Shown in pieces: positions 14,801 to 21,803 of a DNA stretch of 21,803 nt. Numbering within the stretch: position 1 is the first letter of the stretch; each line of letters opens with the position of its first letter. The position numbers were made by a program, and so were the translations under genes. Where the stretch lies: positions 1 through 21,803 of the forward strand of contig CABUBX010000021.1 in assembly GCA_902489925.1 (NCBI GenBank). Reading direction: 5' to 3'. The notes beneath the pieces are model-generated. The model did no database searches and was not told the DNA's origin. It saw only the letters and a program-made list of their open reading frames with translations. This DNA is from an uncultured Lachnospiraceae bacterium. Its GTDB lineage: Bacteria; Bacillota; Clostridia; Lachnospirales; Lachnospiraceae.

Positions 14801-15121
14801 TCACAAAAAATGTATTTGAGCAATATGACCCGACACAAGCAAATCATCTTCCGTAAAATAGACAAGACTTAAATTTTTTCCTTCAACACATATTTTCCAC
14901 GTCTTTCCGGAAAGTTTTAAAGCCTCTGCACCATATGCCGTAATGACACCATAATTTTCTATATGAACCCACCGCCCGGCACGCATTGTCACCATAGGAA
15001 GCTGCCCCTCAGAAAACTTTTTATCTTCCTCCGCATAGCTGTGAAAAGGCATTAACCGCCTTTTGGGCTTTACAAAATCAGCTTTTTCTTTTTCACGTTT
15101 CTGCTTCTGATGATGTCCCAT
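14801..15121 (-). CDS. yqfC: Sporulation protein YqfC (YabP/YqfC family)
   Basis: A 106-residue protein. After a Lys/Arg-rich N-terminal tail, the second half (WVHIENYGVITAYGAEALKL, then ICVEGKNLSLVYFTEDDLL and SGHIAQIHFL) follows the beta-strand pattern of YabP/YqfC proteins, where 'IENYxGI' and 'GxxLxIxxLTxxDLxIxG' recur. It sits directly before yqfD, as in Bacillus and most clostridia, so YqfC rather than YabP is the better name. In Bacillus the pair is under sigma-E; I found no convincing sigma-E promoter in the 120 bases upstream. The site before the ATG at 15121 is weak (AGGCGG). Confidence 0.85.
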   Translation of the reverse strand: MGHHQKQKREKEKADFVKPKRRLMPFHSYAEEDKKFSEGQLPMVTMRAGRWVHIENYGVITAYGAEALKLSGKTWKICVEGKNLSLVYFTEDDLLVSGHIAQIHFL

Positions 15122-15171
15122 AAATTGCCGCCTATCACATAATTGTTATAGCTTATGTTTTTGCATAACAA

Positions 15172-15214
15172 AAAAGACATATTCTTATCAATTCACGATA
15201 AAAATATGTCTTTT
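15172..15214 (-). terminator. Terminator of rpsU
   Basis: Arms 15172-15189 and 15197-15214 form an 18-bp stem with one position that is a G-U pair in the minus-strand RNA, a 7-base loop, and a T run (TTTTTTG) downstream on the minus strand. It starts 29 bases past the rpsU stop codon. A second small inverted repeat (TTGTTATAGC / GCATAACAA, around 15143-15170) follows it. Confidence 0.85.
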
Positions 15215-15242
15215 GGTTCAATTATTCCATTGCAGCAGGCAA

Positions 15243-15419
15243 TTATTTATATTTGCGCTTTCTAGCCGCTTCAGATTTCTTTTTACGTCTTACGCTTGGT
15301 TTTTCGTAATGCTCTCTCTTACGGATTTCCTGCTGGATACCGGCTTTCGCACAGTTTCTTTTGAATCTGCGTAAAGCACTATCTAAAGTTTCGTTTTCTT
15401 TAACGATTACATTTGACAT
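15243..15419 (-). CDS. rpsU: 30S ribosomal protein S21
   Basis: A 58-residue basic protein, MSNVIVKENETLDSALRRF to the end KKKSEAARKRKYK. LDSALRRFKR, AGIQQEIRKREHYEKPS and the Lys/Arg-rich tail are the S21 signature, and the length is standard. S21 joins the 30S platform and aids initiation. The ATG at 15419 has AAGGTG 7 bases upstream, plus a stronger GGAGGGAGG a few bases further away. It has its own promoter (15497-15524) and terminator (15172-15214) and precedes yqfC-yqfD, the usual clostridial order. Confidence 0.97.
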   Translation of the reverse strand: MSNVIVKENETLDSALRRFKRNCAKAGIQQEIRKREHYEKPSVRRKKKSEAARKRKYK

Positions 15420-15496
15420 AGCTCACACCTTACCTCCCTCCAGTTGCGTATTGTGCCTATACAACTGTCTGGGTATATTTTCATAGCACTATTAGA

Positions 15497-15524
15497 ATTA
15501 TAGCATATTTTTTTTATTCGTCAA
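15497..15524 (-). promoter_or_regulatory. rpsU promoter overlapping the end of the capA-like gene
   Basis: Minus strand: -35 TTGACG (15524-15519), 16-base spacer, perfect -10 TATAAT (15502-15497). The -35 contains the TGA stop codon of the CapA-family gene (15523-15521). The leader of about 70 bases includes an inverted repeat, CAGTTG (15441-15446) / CAACTG (15462-15467), just upstream of the ribosome binding sites. Confidence 0.8.
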
Positions 15525-16843
15525 CTATTTTCAAGCGAAATTTTATATTTATAATCAGAATATGTGTAATTGCCCCCGGAAGATGCCAGTATTGAAGGAA
15601 TTATTGTCTCATATGCCGCATGAATACGGGATGAAGCCCGCTTATCAAGTACACCCTCAAAGCTTTCCGGCACATCCTTTGCCTCGCAAACCGGAATGAC
15701 TGTAATCGCATCCTCCGTCCAGTTTGTATATGTCGGTGTCACATGAATTTCCTTAATACGTACTTTGTCACCGAGCTTTCCAAAAACAACATCAAACAAG
15801 GCGCCGATATCTCGGTTTCCTGTGCCGCCCTTGTACTGCTGGGAAGACAAAAAGTTGCCCATAGAATAAATAATTACCCCATTGCGCACTGTATTGCCAC
15901 TCTCAGTTACCGGATATATTTCCAACGGCTGCAGTGTATGCGGATGACTTCCGAAAACAACATCGGCGCCGGCTTCAATCAGCTTATGTGCTGCATTTTT
16001 TTGATAATCATCCGGCACCTCCGCATAATTTTCACCAAAATGCAGCATCACAACAACAGCCTCTGCGCCTTCTTTTCGCATCCCGGCAACGTCGCCGCAC
16101 ATGGCTGCAAGTTTTTCCTCTGAATAATCTGTGATGACATTCACAAGCCCCTGACTCGCCTCGTCAAGCGCCGGTGCCTTTGCCGTATAAGCCGCCACAC
16201 CGATGTTTAAGCCGTTTTTCTTTACAATGGCATAGCCCCCATCTGAAGCCGTCTTTTTTGTCCCAACAACAGTAAGCCCCGCCGCAGAAGCTGTATCCAA
16301 AGTGCGCAAAAGCCCTTCCGTACCGCTGTCTGTGGCATGTTCATTGGCTGTGGACACAATATCAAAGCCGGCCTGTGCAATTGCCGTTGCCGCTTCATCC
16401 GGAGTATTGAAATTCATATCGCTGACATTGGCGCCGTACCCATAGAAGTTTTTATACTTGCCATTATCTTTTCCGGCAAAAGTTGTTTCAAGATTGCCGA
16501 TGACTAAATCAGAGTTTTCCATATATTTTGAAATATAGGAAAAGCTTTTGGAAAAATCAAAAGTCTCTGATGTCTCGTCATAAGCACGCTCAAGCTGCCA
16601 TTCAAAAAACATCAAATCGCCGGCACCGCTGACAACAATCTCCCGCTCAACGCCTGTATTGACATAGTCCGCAATAAGCTTCTCCATTGACGTTTTCTTA
16701 AAGTCCAGCCGCCCGCCGGCAATGCCCGGATTATCCACATAATAATCCCTAGCATTGCCCGCATAATGGAGGCAGGCAGCAAAAACAACAATAAACATAA
16801 ACGCTGATAACAAAAAGCCCATGACCTTTTTGGTTACTTTCAT
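15521..16843 (-). CDS. CapA-family protein (metallophosphatase-like, PGA_cap domain)
   Basis: A 440-residue exported or membrane-anchored protein. The N-terminus MKVTKKVMGFLLSAFMFIVVFAACL is one signal/anchor segment. The catalytic-type domain runs from about residue 68 (GAGDLMFF) through GNLETTFAG, STANEHATDSG, MLHFGENYAEVPDDYQ, FGSHPHTLQPLE and YSMGNFLSSQQY, the standard motif order of CapA/PgsA-like calcineurin-fold proteins. The usual 'NNH' or 'LNH' metal motif reads NEH here. In Bacillus, CapA/PgsA acts in poly-gamma-glutamate capsule export, but lone copies are common in clostridia and no other capsule gene is present, so the role is open. It follows alaS by 21 bases and shares its direction. 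Confidence 0.88.
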   Translation of the reverse strand: MKVTKKVMGFLLSAFMFIVVFAACLHYAGNARDYYVDNPGIAGGRLDFKKTSMEKLIADYVNTGVEREIVVSGAGDLMFFEWQLERAYDETSETFDFSKSFSYISKYMENSDLVIGNLETTFAGKDNGKYKNFYGYGANVSDMNFNTPDEAATAIAQAGFDIVSTANEHATDSGTEGLLRTLDTASAAGLTVVGTKKTASDGGYAIVKKNGLNIGVAAYTAKAPALDEASQGLVNVITDYSEEKLAAMCGDVAGMRKEGAEAVVVMLHFGENYAEVPDDYQKNAAHKLIEAGADVVFGSHPHTLQPLEIYPVTESGNTVRNGVIIYSMGNFLSSQQYKGGTGNRDIGALFDVVFGKLGDKVRIKEIHVTPTYTNWTEDAITVIPVCEAKDVPESFEGVLDKRASSRIHAAYETIIPSILASSGGNYTYSDYKYKISLENS

Positions 16844-16864
16844 TAAGCATTCCTTTCCGGTTAA

Positions 16865-19507
16865 TTATCCGAGCTGCCCTTCCAGCACCTTTTTCGCTTC
16901 TTCTAAAGCAGCGTCAATGCCTGACGGATTCTTACCGCCGGCCTGTGCCATATTCGGACGTCCGCCACCGCCGCCGCCGACAAGCTTGGCAATGCCTTTA
17001 ATAAGATTTCCCGCATGTGCCCCTGCTTTCATCGCAGAATCTGTAGCCATTGCAAGAAGACTTACCTTACCGTCATTTTCAGAAGCAAGTACAACAACAC
17101 CGTCTCCAAGTTTTGTCTTTAACTGGTCGCCCAGATTCATCAGATTTGTCATATCAACGCCCTGCATCTTTGTGGCAAGCAGCTTCACGCCCTTAACCTC
17201 GACAACCTGTGACATCACATCGCCCATAGCTTCTTTAGCCATCTTATTTTTAAGCTTCTCATTTTCAGCCTGTAATGTCTTCATTTCCTCAAGCAGTGTC
17301 TCAATACGCTTTACAAGCTGTGCAGGCTCTGTCTTGGCTGCCTTTGAAGCCTCATTAAGTTCTTCCTCCATATGATTGTAAAACTCAAAAACACCTTTGG
17401 AAGTTAAAGCCTCGATACGGCGAACACCCGCAGCAACGCCTGCTTCGGATACAATTTTAAATACACTGATTTTGCCTGTGTTCGATACATGTGTACCGCC
17501 GCAAAGCTCTTTTGAAAAATCGCCCATAGAAACAACACGCACGTCATCACCGTATTTTTCGCCAAACAGTGCCATAGCGCCTGTCTTTTTAGCCTCCTCA
17601 ATCGGCATCACCTTTGTGAGTACAGGAAGATTTTCTTCAATCTTTTCATTGACAATCGCTTCAACTTTATCGATTTCTTCCTTTGTCATCGGCGCAAAAT
17701 GTGTAAAGTCAAAACGGAGTCTGTTTTCATCCACATTAGAACCTGCCTGCTGAGCATGACTGCCTAAAACTTCCTTTAATGCCTTCTGAAGAAGATGTGT
17801 CGCACTGTGGTTTTTAGCACTTGCACGGCGCTTTGTTGCATCAATTTTCAATTCAACGTTCTCATCATTTTTAAATACACCTTTAATCACTGTGCCCACA
17901 TGACCGATTTTTCCGCCCTGAAGTTTAATAACATCCTTAACTTCAAACACACTGTCATTGCCGTAAATAAAGCCTGCGTCAGCCGCCTGACCACCGCTTG
18001 TCGCATAAAACGGTGTCTCCTCAACAAAAATTGTGCCGTCCTGACCGTCACTTAACGCAGGTACAATGTCCTCCTCTGTTGTGAGCACTGTAATCTTTGA
18101 TGTATAGACCTCATTTTCATAGCCGACAAATTTACTTGTCACTGCCGGGTCAATCGACTGATACACTGTCACATCCGCACCCATATAGTTTGTTGTTTTT
18201 CTTGCGGCTCTTGCTTTTTCGCGCTGTTCATCCATTGCAGCCTTAAAGCCGTCCTTGTCAATCTCAATACCGTCATCCTCTAAGATTTCCTCTGTCAAAT
18301 CCATAGGGAATCCATACGTATCATAAAGCTTAAAAGCATCCTCTCCTGAAAGAATTTTGCTCTCTGATGCCTTTAACGCTGCCTTCATCTCTGAAAGAAT
18401 TGAAAGACCCTGGTCAATTGTTTTGTCAAACTTATCTTCTTCCTGTGTAATGACTTTAAAAATATAGTCCTTATGTTCTTCAAGCTCAGGATAACCATCC
18501 TTTGAAGTTTCAATAACTGTGCGGCTCAAATCGGAAAGGAACTTGCCCTTGATGCCAAGAAGACGTCCGTGACGTGCCGCACGGCGAAGCAGACGGCGAA
18601 GCACATAGCCGCGTCCTTCATTGGACGGCAATATTCCGTCAGATACCATAAAGGTCACAGAGCGGATATGGTCTGTGATAATACGGATAGAAACATCTGT
18701 CTGATTATTTTCTCTATAAGTCACACCTGCCAGCTGACACACTTCTTCTCTGAGCGCCTTGATTGTATCGACATCAAAAATCGAATCCACATCCTGAACA
18801 ACAGAAGCAAGTCGCTCAAGACCCATACCTGTATCAATATTTTTGCTTGCCAGTGTCTCATAATGACCGTGACCGTCATTTTCAAACTGTGTAAATACAT
18901 TATTCCAGATTTCCATGTAACGGTCGCACTCACAGCCTACAGTACAGCCCGGTTTGCCGCAGCCGTACTTCTCGCCTCTGTCATAATAAATTTCTGAACA
19001 TGGGCCGCAAGGACCTGCGCCGTGTTCCCAGAAATTGTCTTCCTTGCCGAATTTAAAAATGCGTTCTGCCGGAATACCAATCTCTTTATTCCAGATTTCA
19101 AAAGCTTCATCATCTTCAACGTAGACTGACGGATAAAGTCTGTCCGCTTCAAGACCGATAACCTCTGTAAGAAATTCCCAACTCCATGCAATCGCCTCAT
19201 GTTTAAAATAATCACCGAAGGAGAAATTTCCAAGCATCTCAAAAAATGTTCCGTGTCTGTCCGTCTTACCGATATTTTCAATATCGCCTGTACGGATACA
19301 CTTCTGACATGTTGTGACGCGATTTCTCGGCGGAATCTCCTGCTTTGTAAAATAAGGCTTTAACGGTGCCATACCGGAATTAATTAATAATAAGCTGTTA
19401 TCATTATGCGGAATTAATGAAAAGCTTTTCATTGCCAAATGTCCCTTACTCTCGAAAAATTCAAGGAACATTCTTCTAAGCTCATTTAAGCCATATTGTT
19501 TTCTCAT
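16865..19507 (-). CDS. alaS: Alanyl-tRNA synthetase
   Basis: An 880-residue, full-length class II synthetase that charges tRNA-Ala. It starts at ATG 19507 with AGGAGG 8 bases upstream. Motifs: the catalytic core (HNDNSLLLINSGMAPLKPYF, TTCQKCIRTGDIENIG, HGTFFEMLGNFSFGDYFK, GMGLERLAS), then the editing domain with His567 and His571 (NHSATHLLQKAL) and Cys669 and His673 (CGGTHVSNTG), which clears Ser- and Gly-mischarged tRNA. A coiled-coil and the Gly-rich DHHA1-type C-terminal part (VGGGGGGRPNMAQAGG) follow. A Cys-rich insert (CGKPGCTVGCECD, about 183-195) is typical of many bacterial AlaRS. No T-box leader was found. Confidence 0.98.
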   Translation of the reverse strand: MRKQYGLNELRRMFLEFFESKGHLAMKSFSLIPHNDNSLLLINSGMAPLKPYFTKQEIPPRNRVTTCQKCIRTGDIENIGKTDRHGTFFEMLGNFSFGDYFKHEAIAWSWEFLTEVIGLEADRLYPSVYVEDDEAFEIWNKEIGIPAERIFKFGKEDNFWEHGAGPCGPCSEIYYDRGEKYGCGKPGCTVGCECDRYMEIWNNVFTQFENDGHGHYETLASKNIDTGMGLERLASVVQDVDSIFDVDTIKALREEVCQLAGVTYRENNQTDVSIRIITDHIRSVTFMVSDGILPSNEGRGYVLRRLLRRAARHGRLLGIKGKFLSDLSRTVIETSKDGYPELEEHKDYIFKVITQEEDKFDKTIDQGLSILSEMKAALKASESKILSGEDAFKLYDTYGFPMDLTEEILEDDGIEIDKDGFKAAMDEQREKARAARKTTNYMGADVTVYQSIDPAVTSKFVGYENEVYTSKITVLTTEEDIVPALSDGQDGTIFVEETPFYATSGGQAADAGFIYGNDSVFEVKDVIKLQGGKIGHVGTVIKGVFKNDENVELKIDATKRRASAKNHSATHLLQKALKEVLGSHAQQAGSNVDENRLRFDFTHFAPMTKEEIDKVEAIVNEKIEENLPVLTKVMPIEEAKKTGAMALFGEKYGDDVRVVSMGDFSKELCGGTHVSNTGKISVFKIVSEAGVAAGVRRIEALTSKGVFEFYNHMEEELNEASKAAKTEPAQLVKRIETLLEEMKTLQAENEKLKNKMAKEAMGDVMSQVVEVKGVKLLATKMQGVDMTNLMNLGDQLKTKLGDGVVVLASENDGKVSLLAMATDSAMKAGAHAGNLIKGIAKLVGGGGGGRPNMAQAGGKNPSGIDAALEEAKKVLEGQLG

Positions 19508-19693
19508 ATTTATAAGCCTCCTGCGATTTTATTCATAACTTTATCTTTTCGTCTAAAATACAACCGTCTGTCAAAGTCCATCGGCAATGCACCAAAGCAA
19601 AAAGACCAGCATATGTACAGACATATGCTAGTCTATTATAGTTTCAAAACAAAACTTTGTCAATTAACAGCACCTGAAATTATGTGCTTTTCC
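19508..19693. other. Leader region between the histidine operon and alaS
   Basis: 186 bases without a gene. It holds the terminator at 19603-19634, and towards alaS a TTGACA near 19573-19578 (minus strand) that has no convincing -10 at a proper distance. No T-box elements (no AGGGTGG-type antiterminator sequence) are visible, so how alaS is transcribed is unclear. Confidence 0.5.
19603..19634 (-). terminator. Strong terminator after the histidine operon
   Basis: 14-bp stem, arms 19603-19616 and 19621-19634 (AGCATATGT core), a 4-base loop and one G-U pair in the minus-strand RNA, followed by TTTTTG. It lies 59 bases after the small membrane protein stop and 95 bases before the alaS start; an attenuator role for alaS is possible but nothing supports it. 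Confidence 0.85.
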
Positions 19694-19813
19694 TTAATTT
19701 TTAGCTTTTTTTGACTGTTTTGCCTTGCGTCCGAGCATATAACCGCCGGCAGCAACACCAATCAGCACAACAAACTTCACTGTGTAAGATGCAAATGCAG
19801 ATATTAAAGCCAT
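19694..19813 (-). CDS. 39-residue membrane microprotein
   Basis: A small gene encoding 39 residues, MALISAFASYTVKFVV onward. It has one membrane segment, VKFVVLIGVAAGGYML, followed by a Lys/Arg-rich cytoplasmic tail (GRKAKQSKKAKN), so the N-terminus probably faces out. The ATG at 19813 has GGAGGG 7 bases upstream, better than several known genes here. It lies 26 bases after hisIE and before the operon terminator, so it is the last gene of the his transcript. I recognise the general type (short helix plus basic tail, seen in Lachnospiraceae) but not a named family. The clear site, stop-to-terminator spacing and amphipathic layout argue for a real gene. Confidence 0.7.
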   Translation of the reverse strand: MALISAFASYTVKFVVLIGVAAGGYMLGRKAKQSKKAKN

Positions 19814-19839
19814 CTTAAAGCCCTCCTATTCCTAATCGC

Positions 19840-21120
19840 CTAATGTCTTGAGGCCATCTCATCCATGATTTCCTTCCATGTCACACCACGCTGTGCCATC
19901 AAAACCATGACATGATATAAAAAGTCTGTAATTTCATATTTAAGTTCATCAGAATCCGGATTCTTTGCGGCAATAACAATCTCTGTCGCTTCCTCGCCGA
20001 CCTTCTTTAAAATCTTATCAATACCCTGTTCAAAAAGGTAATTTGTATATGAGCCTTCCTTTGGATGCTCTTTTCTGTCCATGATTGTCGCCATAACCTC
20101 CTCCAAAATTGTGAGGGGATTCGTCTCATCATACGCCTTTTTGACAAGCTCTGTATAAAAGCAGCTTCTGTTTCCTGTATGACATGCCGGTCCAACCTGA
20201 GATACCTTAGCGCGGATTGTATCCCTGTCGCAGTCAATATCGAGCGCCTTCACATACTGAAAATGCCCGCTCGTCTCACCCTTCTTCCAAAGGCACTGAC
20301 GGCTTCTGCTGAAATAAGTCATACGTCCGCTTCGAAGCGTCTCTGTGTAGGCTTCTTCATTCATATAGGCAAGCATAAGCACCTCGTCTGTCTTATAATC
20401 CTGAACAATTACGGGAATCAAACCATCGCTGTTTAATGTAAACTTTTCAAACGGCACAGTGCTTTCAAAAACATTCACCTTCACACCCTTTGACAAAAGG
20501 AAGTCTTTTAAAGTCATCACATCCATGCCTGACGGAATCAGTCCGCCGTCAGCCACACCGGCCATCCGCGGCTGAACAACACTTTGACGGACAGCCTCCG
20601 CGCCGTCATAATTTTCAACCGCCATAATATCAAAATCATATAAATCCATCGCCAGTGAAAAATGCTTTAAAACACTTCTTTTAATAAACAAATATCTGAT
20701 GCCAAGCTGTGACAGCACTCTGAAAACTTCTTCAGGCGCCTTGACCTCATCTTCGATATAAACTGCAACCTGCTCACCGAAACGGTCGGCAGCCTCCTTA
20801 ATCAGACGAATATCTGTCTCCTGAGCATAGGAAAGTACAGCCTTTGCGGCGCCGGCATAAATCACCTTTTTTACGTGTTCAAAACGGGTATATGTTTCAC
20901 CGACATACATCGGAATATCTGTTTTTGCCGAAATACTTTTCACAAGCTTGATAAGCTTTTCCTCCTGCTCACGGCACGGCTTATTCATATCTCTTATAAA
21001 AAGACCGTCCGCATGGCACTCATCCATATGAACAGCGGCACTTAAAGGGTCATAAATTTCCCAGCCAATTGTACCGTCATTGTCTAAGAGCATCATAGGG
21101 ATAATCTGCTTTGTCTCCAT
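19840..21120 (-). CDS. hisIE: HisIE with an extra HisA/HisF-like N-terminal domain
   Basis: A 426-residue protein, twice the usual HisIE length (about 200). Residues 1-210 look like a decayed HisA/HisF (beta-alpha)8 barrel: IIPMMLLDNDGT, ADGLFIRDMN, IPMYVGETYTRFEHVKKVIYAGAAKAVLS, RLIKEAADRFGEQVAVYIE and ADGGLIPSGMDV follow the HisF order, but the phosphate-binding GGG reads VGE. Residues 228-325 are HisI (phosphoribosyl-AMP cyclohydrolase) with LMLAYMNEEA, TYFSRSRQCLWKKGETSGH, DCDRD (metal) and GPACHTGNRSCFY (zinc Cys). Residues 335-426 are HisE (phosphoribosyl-ATP pyrophosphatase) with KVGEEATEIVIAAKN and E..D..YH. It performs steps 2 and 3 of histidine synthesis. It lies 41 bases after hisB. 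Confidence 0.93.
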   Translation of the reverse strand: METKQIIPMMLLDNDGTIGWEIYDPLSAAVHMDECHADGLFIRDMNKPCREQEEKLIKLVKSISAKTDIPMYVGETYTRFEHVKKVIYAGAAKAVLSYAQETDIRLIKEAADRFGEQVAVYIEDEVKAPEEVFRVLSQLGIRYLFIKRSVLKHFSLAMDLYDFDIMAVENYDGAEAVRQSVVQPRMAGVADGGLIPSGMDVMTLKDFLLSKGVKVNVFESTVPFEKFTLNSDGLIPVIVQDYKTDEVLMLAYMNEEAYTETLRSGRMTYFSRSRQCLWKKGETSGHFQYVKALDIDCDRDTIRAKVSQVGPACHTGNRSCFYTELVKKAYDETNPLTILEEVMATIMDRKEHPKEGSYTNYLFEQGIDKILKKVGEEATEIVIAAKNPDSDELKYEITDFLYHVMVLMAQRGVTWKEIMDEMASRH

Positions 21121-21161
21121 ATCCTGTGCTTCCTTCCTCTTGTCCGTCTGCCGGCAAAAGG

Positions 21162-21746
21162 CTACAGTGAACCTTTTGTCGATAAGACATCCTGTATTCT
21201 TTCATCTCTGCCAACTGCCATATCAAGTGCTTTGGCAAAGGCTTTAAATATACTCTCTATTATATGATGATTATTTGCACCTGACAAGACCTTTATGTGC
21301 AAATTCATACCGGTGCTGTAAGAAACCGCATAAAAAAACTCTTTAACCATCTCCGTATCAAAACCGCCAACTCTTTCGGCGCTGAATTTTGCATCAAACT
21401 CAAAATAAGGTCTGCCCGATAAATCAATTGCCGCAAGGGTTAATACCTCGTCCATCGGAAGAATGAAATAGCCGTAGCGCTTAATGCCCTTTTTATCCCC
21501 TAAAGCTTTTTTTATTGCTTCTCCGAGCACGATGCCCGTGTCCTCTATCGTATGGTGGCAATCCACATGCAAATCGCCTTTTGTATGCACCTCAAGGTCA
21601 AAAAAACCGTGGCGTGCAAAGCTGTCTAGCATATGGTCAAAAAAACCGATGCCCGTATCTGTGACTGCCCTGCCCGTACCGTCCAAATCCAATTTAAGAC
21701 AAATGTCTGTCTCCTTTGTTTTTCTTGATATCTCACCGATTCTCAT
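21162..21746 (-). CDS. hisB: Imidazoleglycerol-phosphate dehydratase
   Basis: A 194-residue stand-alone HisB (no phosphatase domain), carrying out step 6 of histidine synthesis. The family motifs GIGFFDHMLDSFARHG, DCHHTIEDTGIVLGEA and NNHHIIESIFKAFAKAL give the di-manganese His/Glu ligands. The start is the ATG at 21746, which shares one base with the hisD stop (TGATG), after AGGAGG; a GTG at 21749 is also possible but too close to the site. Coupled translation with hisD is likely. Confidence 0.97.
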   Translation of the reverse strand: MRIGEISRKTKETDICLKLDLDGTGRAVTDTGIGFFDHMLDSFARHGFFDLEVHTKGDLHVDCHHTIEDTGIVLGEAIKKALGDKKGIKRYGYFILPMDEVLTLAAIDLSGRPYFEFDAKFSAERVGGFDTEMVKEFFYAVSYSTGMNLHIKVLSGANNHHIIESIFKAFAKALDMAVGRDERIQDVLSTKGSL

Positions 21747-21803
21747 CACAATTCCTCCTCAAAGCGCACCTTAATTGAGTTGGCATGGGCTGTCAAGGAT
21801 TCT
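21746..21803 (-). CDS. hisD: Histidinol dehydrogenase (C-terminal end only)
   Basis: The last 18 codons plus stop of a gene entering from the right edge: ESLTAHANSIKVRFEEEL. LTAHANS is the well-kept C-terminal motif of HisD, whose His is part of the zinc/active site region. It sits directly before hisB with a 1-base overlap, the usual clostridial order. Confidence 0.88.
   Translation of the reverse strand, partial: ESLTAHANSIKVRFEEEL

Noticed and set aside
15122..15242. Sigma-E promoter for yqfC-yqfD
   Set aside because: A CATAAGCT string resembles a sigma-E -10, but no ATATT-type -35 lies at the right distance.
17183..17345. Gene or repeat within the 3' half of alaS
   Set aside because: The Lys/Glu-rich stretch is the normal coiled-coil part of alanyl-tRNA synthetase, not a separate element.
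19508..19693. T-box riboswitch ahead of alaS
   Set aside because: A hairpin with T run is present, but none of the T-box elements (AG-bulge/stem I features, AGGGTGG antiterminator sequence) is visible; the hairpin is better explained as the terminator of the his operon.

Overview
The window looks like chromosomal DNA of a spore-forming Firmicute of the class Clostridia, most likely a Lachnospiraceae gut anaerobe. The reasons are moderate-to-low G+C by eye, AGGAGG-type ribosome binding sites, sporulation genes (yqfC, yqfD, a BofC-like protein), the string rpsU-yqfC-yqfD-phoH-ybeY, and a hisD-hisB-hisIE operon. No tRNA, rRNA, CRISPR array or insertion sequence was seen. Nearly everything is on the minus strand; only an AraC regulator, a CBM9-like gene and a gene remnant read on the plus strand.

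Region 1 (1-516): the start of a BaiN/HI0933-type flavoprotein gene with a good promoter, a broken DUF2871-like remnant on the plus strand, and the terminator of galE.

Region 2 (517-6974): a sugar-salvage island. A compact operon encodes a sugar-1-phosphate nucleotidyltransferase, a NahK-like anomeric sugar kinase and GalE. The GalE carries Cys at position 299, the site that decides acceptance of N-acetyl sugars. Divergent to it is an AraC-type regulator, followed by a sulfatase with no signal peptide and a divergent CBM9-like protein. TTTGCACA-type sites recur in both divergent promoter regions, which suggests one regulon. My reading is cytoplasmic use of (sulfated) hexosamines or galactose, such as mucin or glycosaminoglycan fragments; the substrate is not proven.

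Region 3 (7042-11978): phoH, ybeY, a DUF3048 lipoprotein and a MurJ/SpoVB-type flippase in one direction, then a membrane-anchored BofC-like protein.

Region 4 (12008-13576): a fruK plus PTS IIA unit with its own promoter and terminator, sitting between yqfD and phoH, which are usually neighbours. The phoH promoter appears to start transcription inside the stem of that terminator.

Region 5 (13583-19507): alaS, a CapA-family protein, rpsU, yqfC and yqfD. Region 6 (19603-21803): the end of a histidine operon (hisD end, hisB, a three-part HisIE with a degenerate HisA/HisF-like N-terminal half, and a 39-residue membrane microprotein), closed by a strong terminator.
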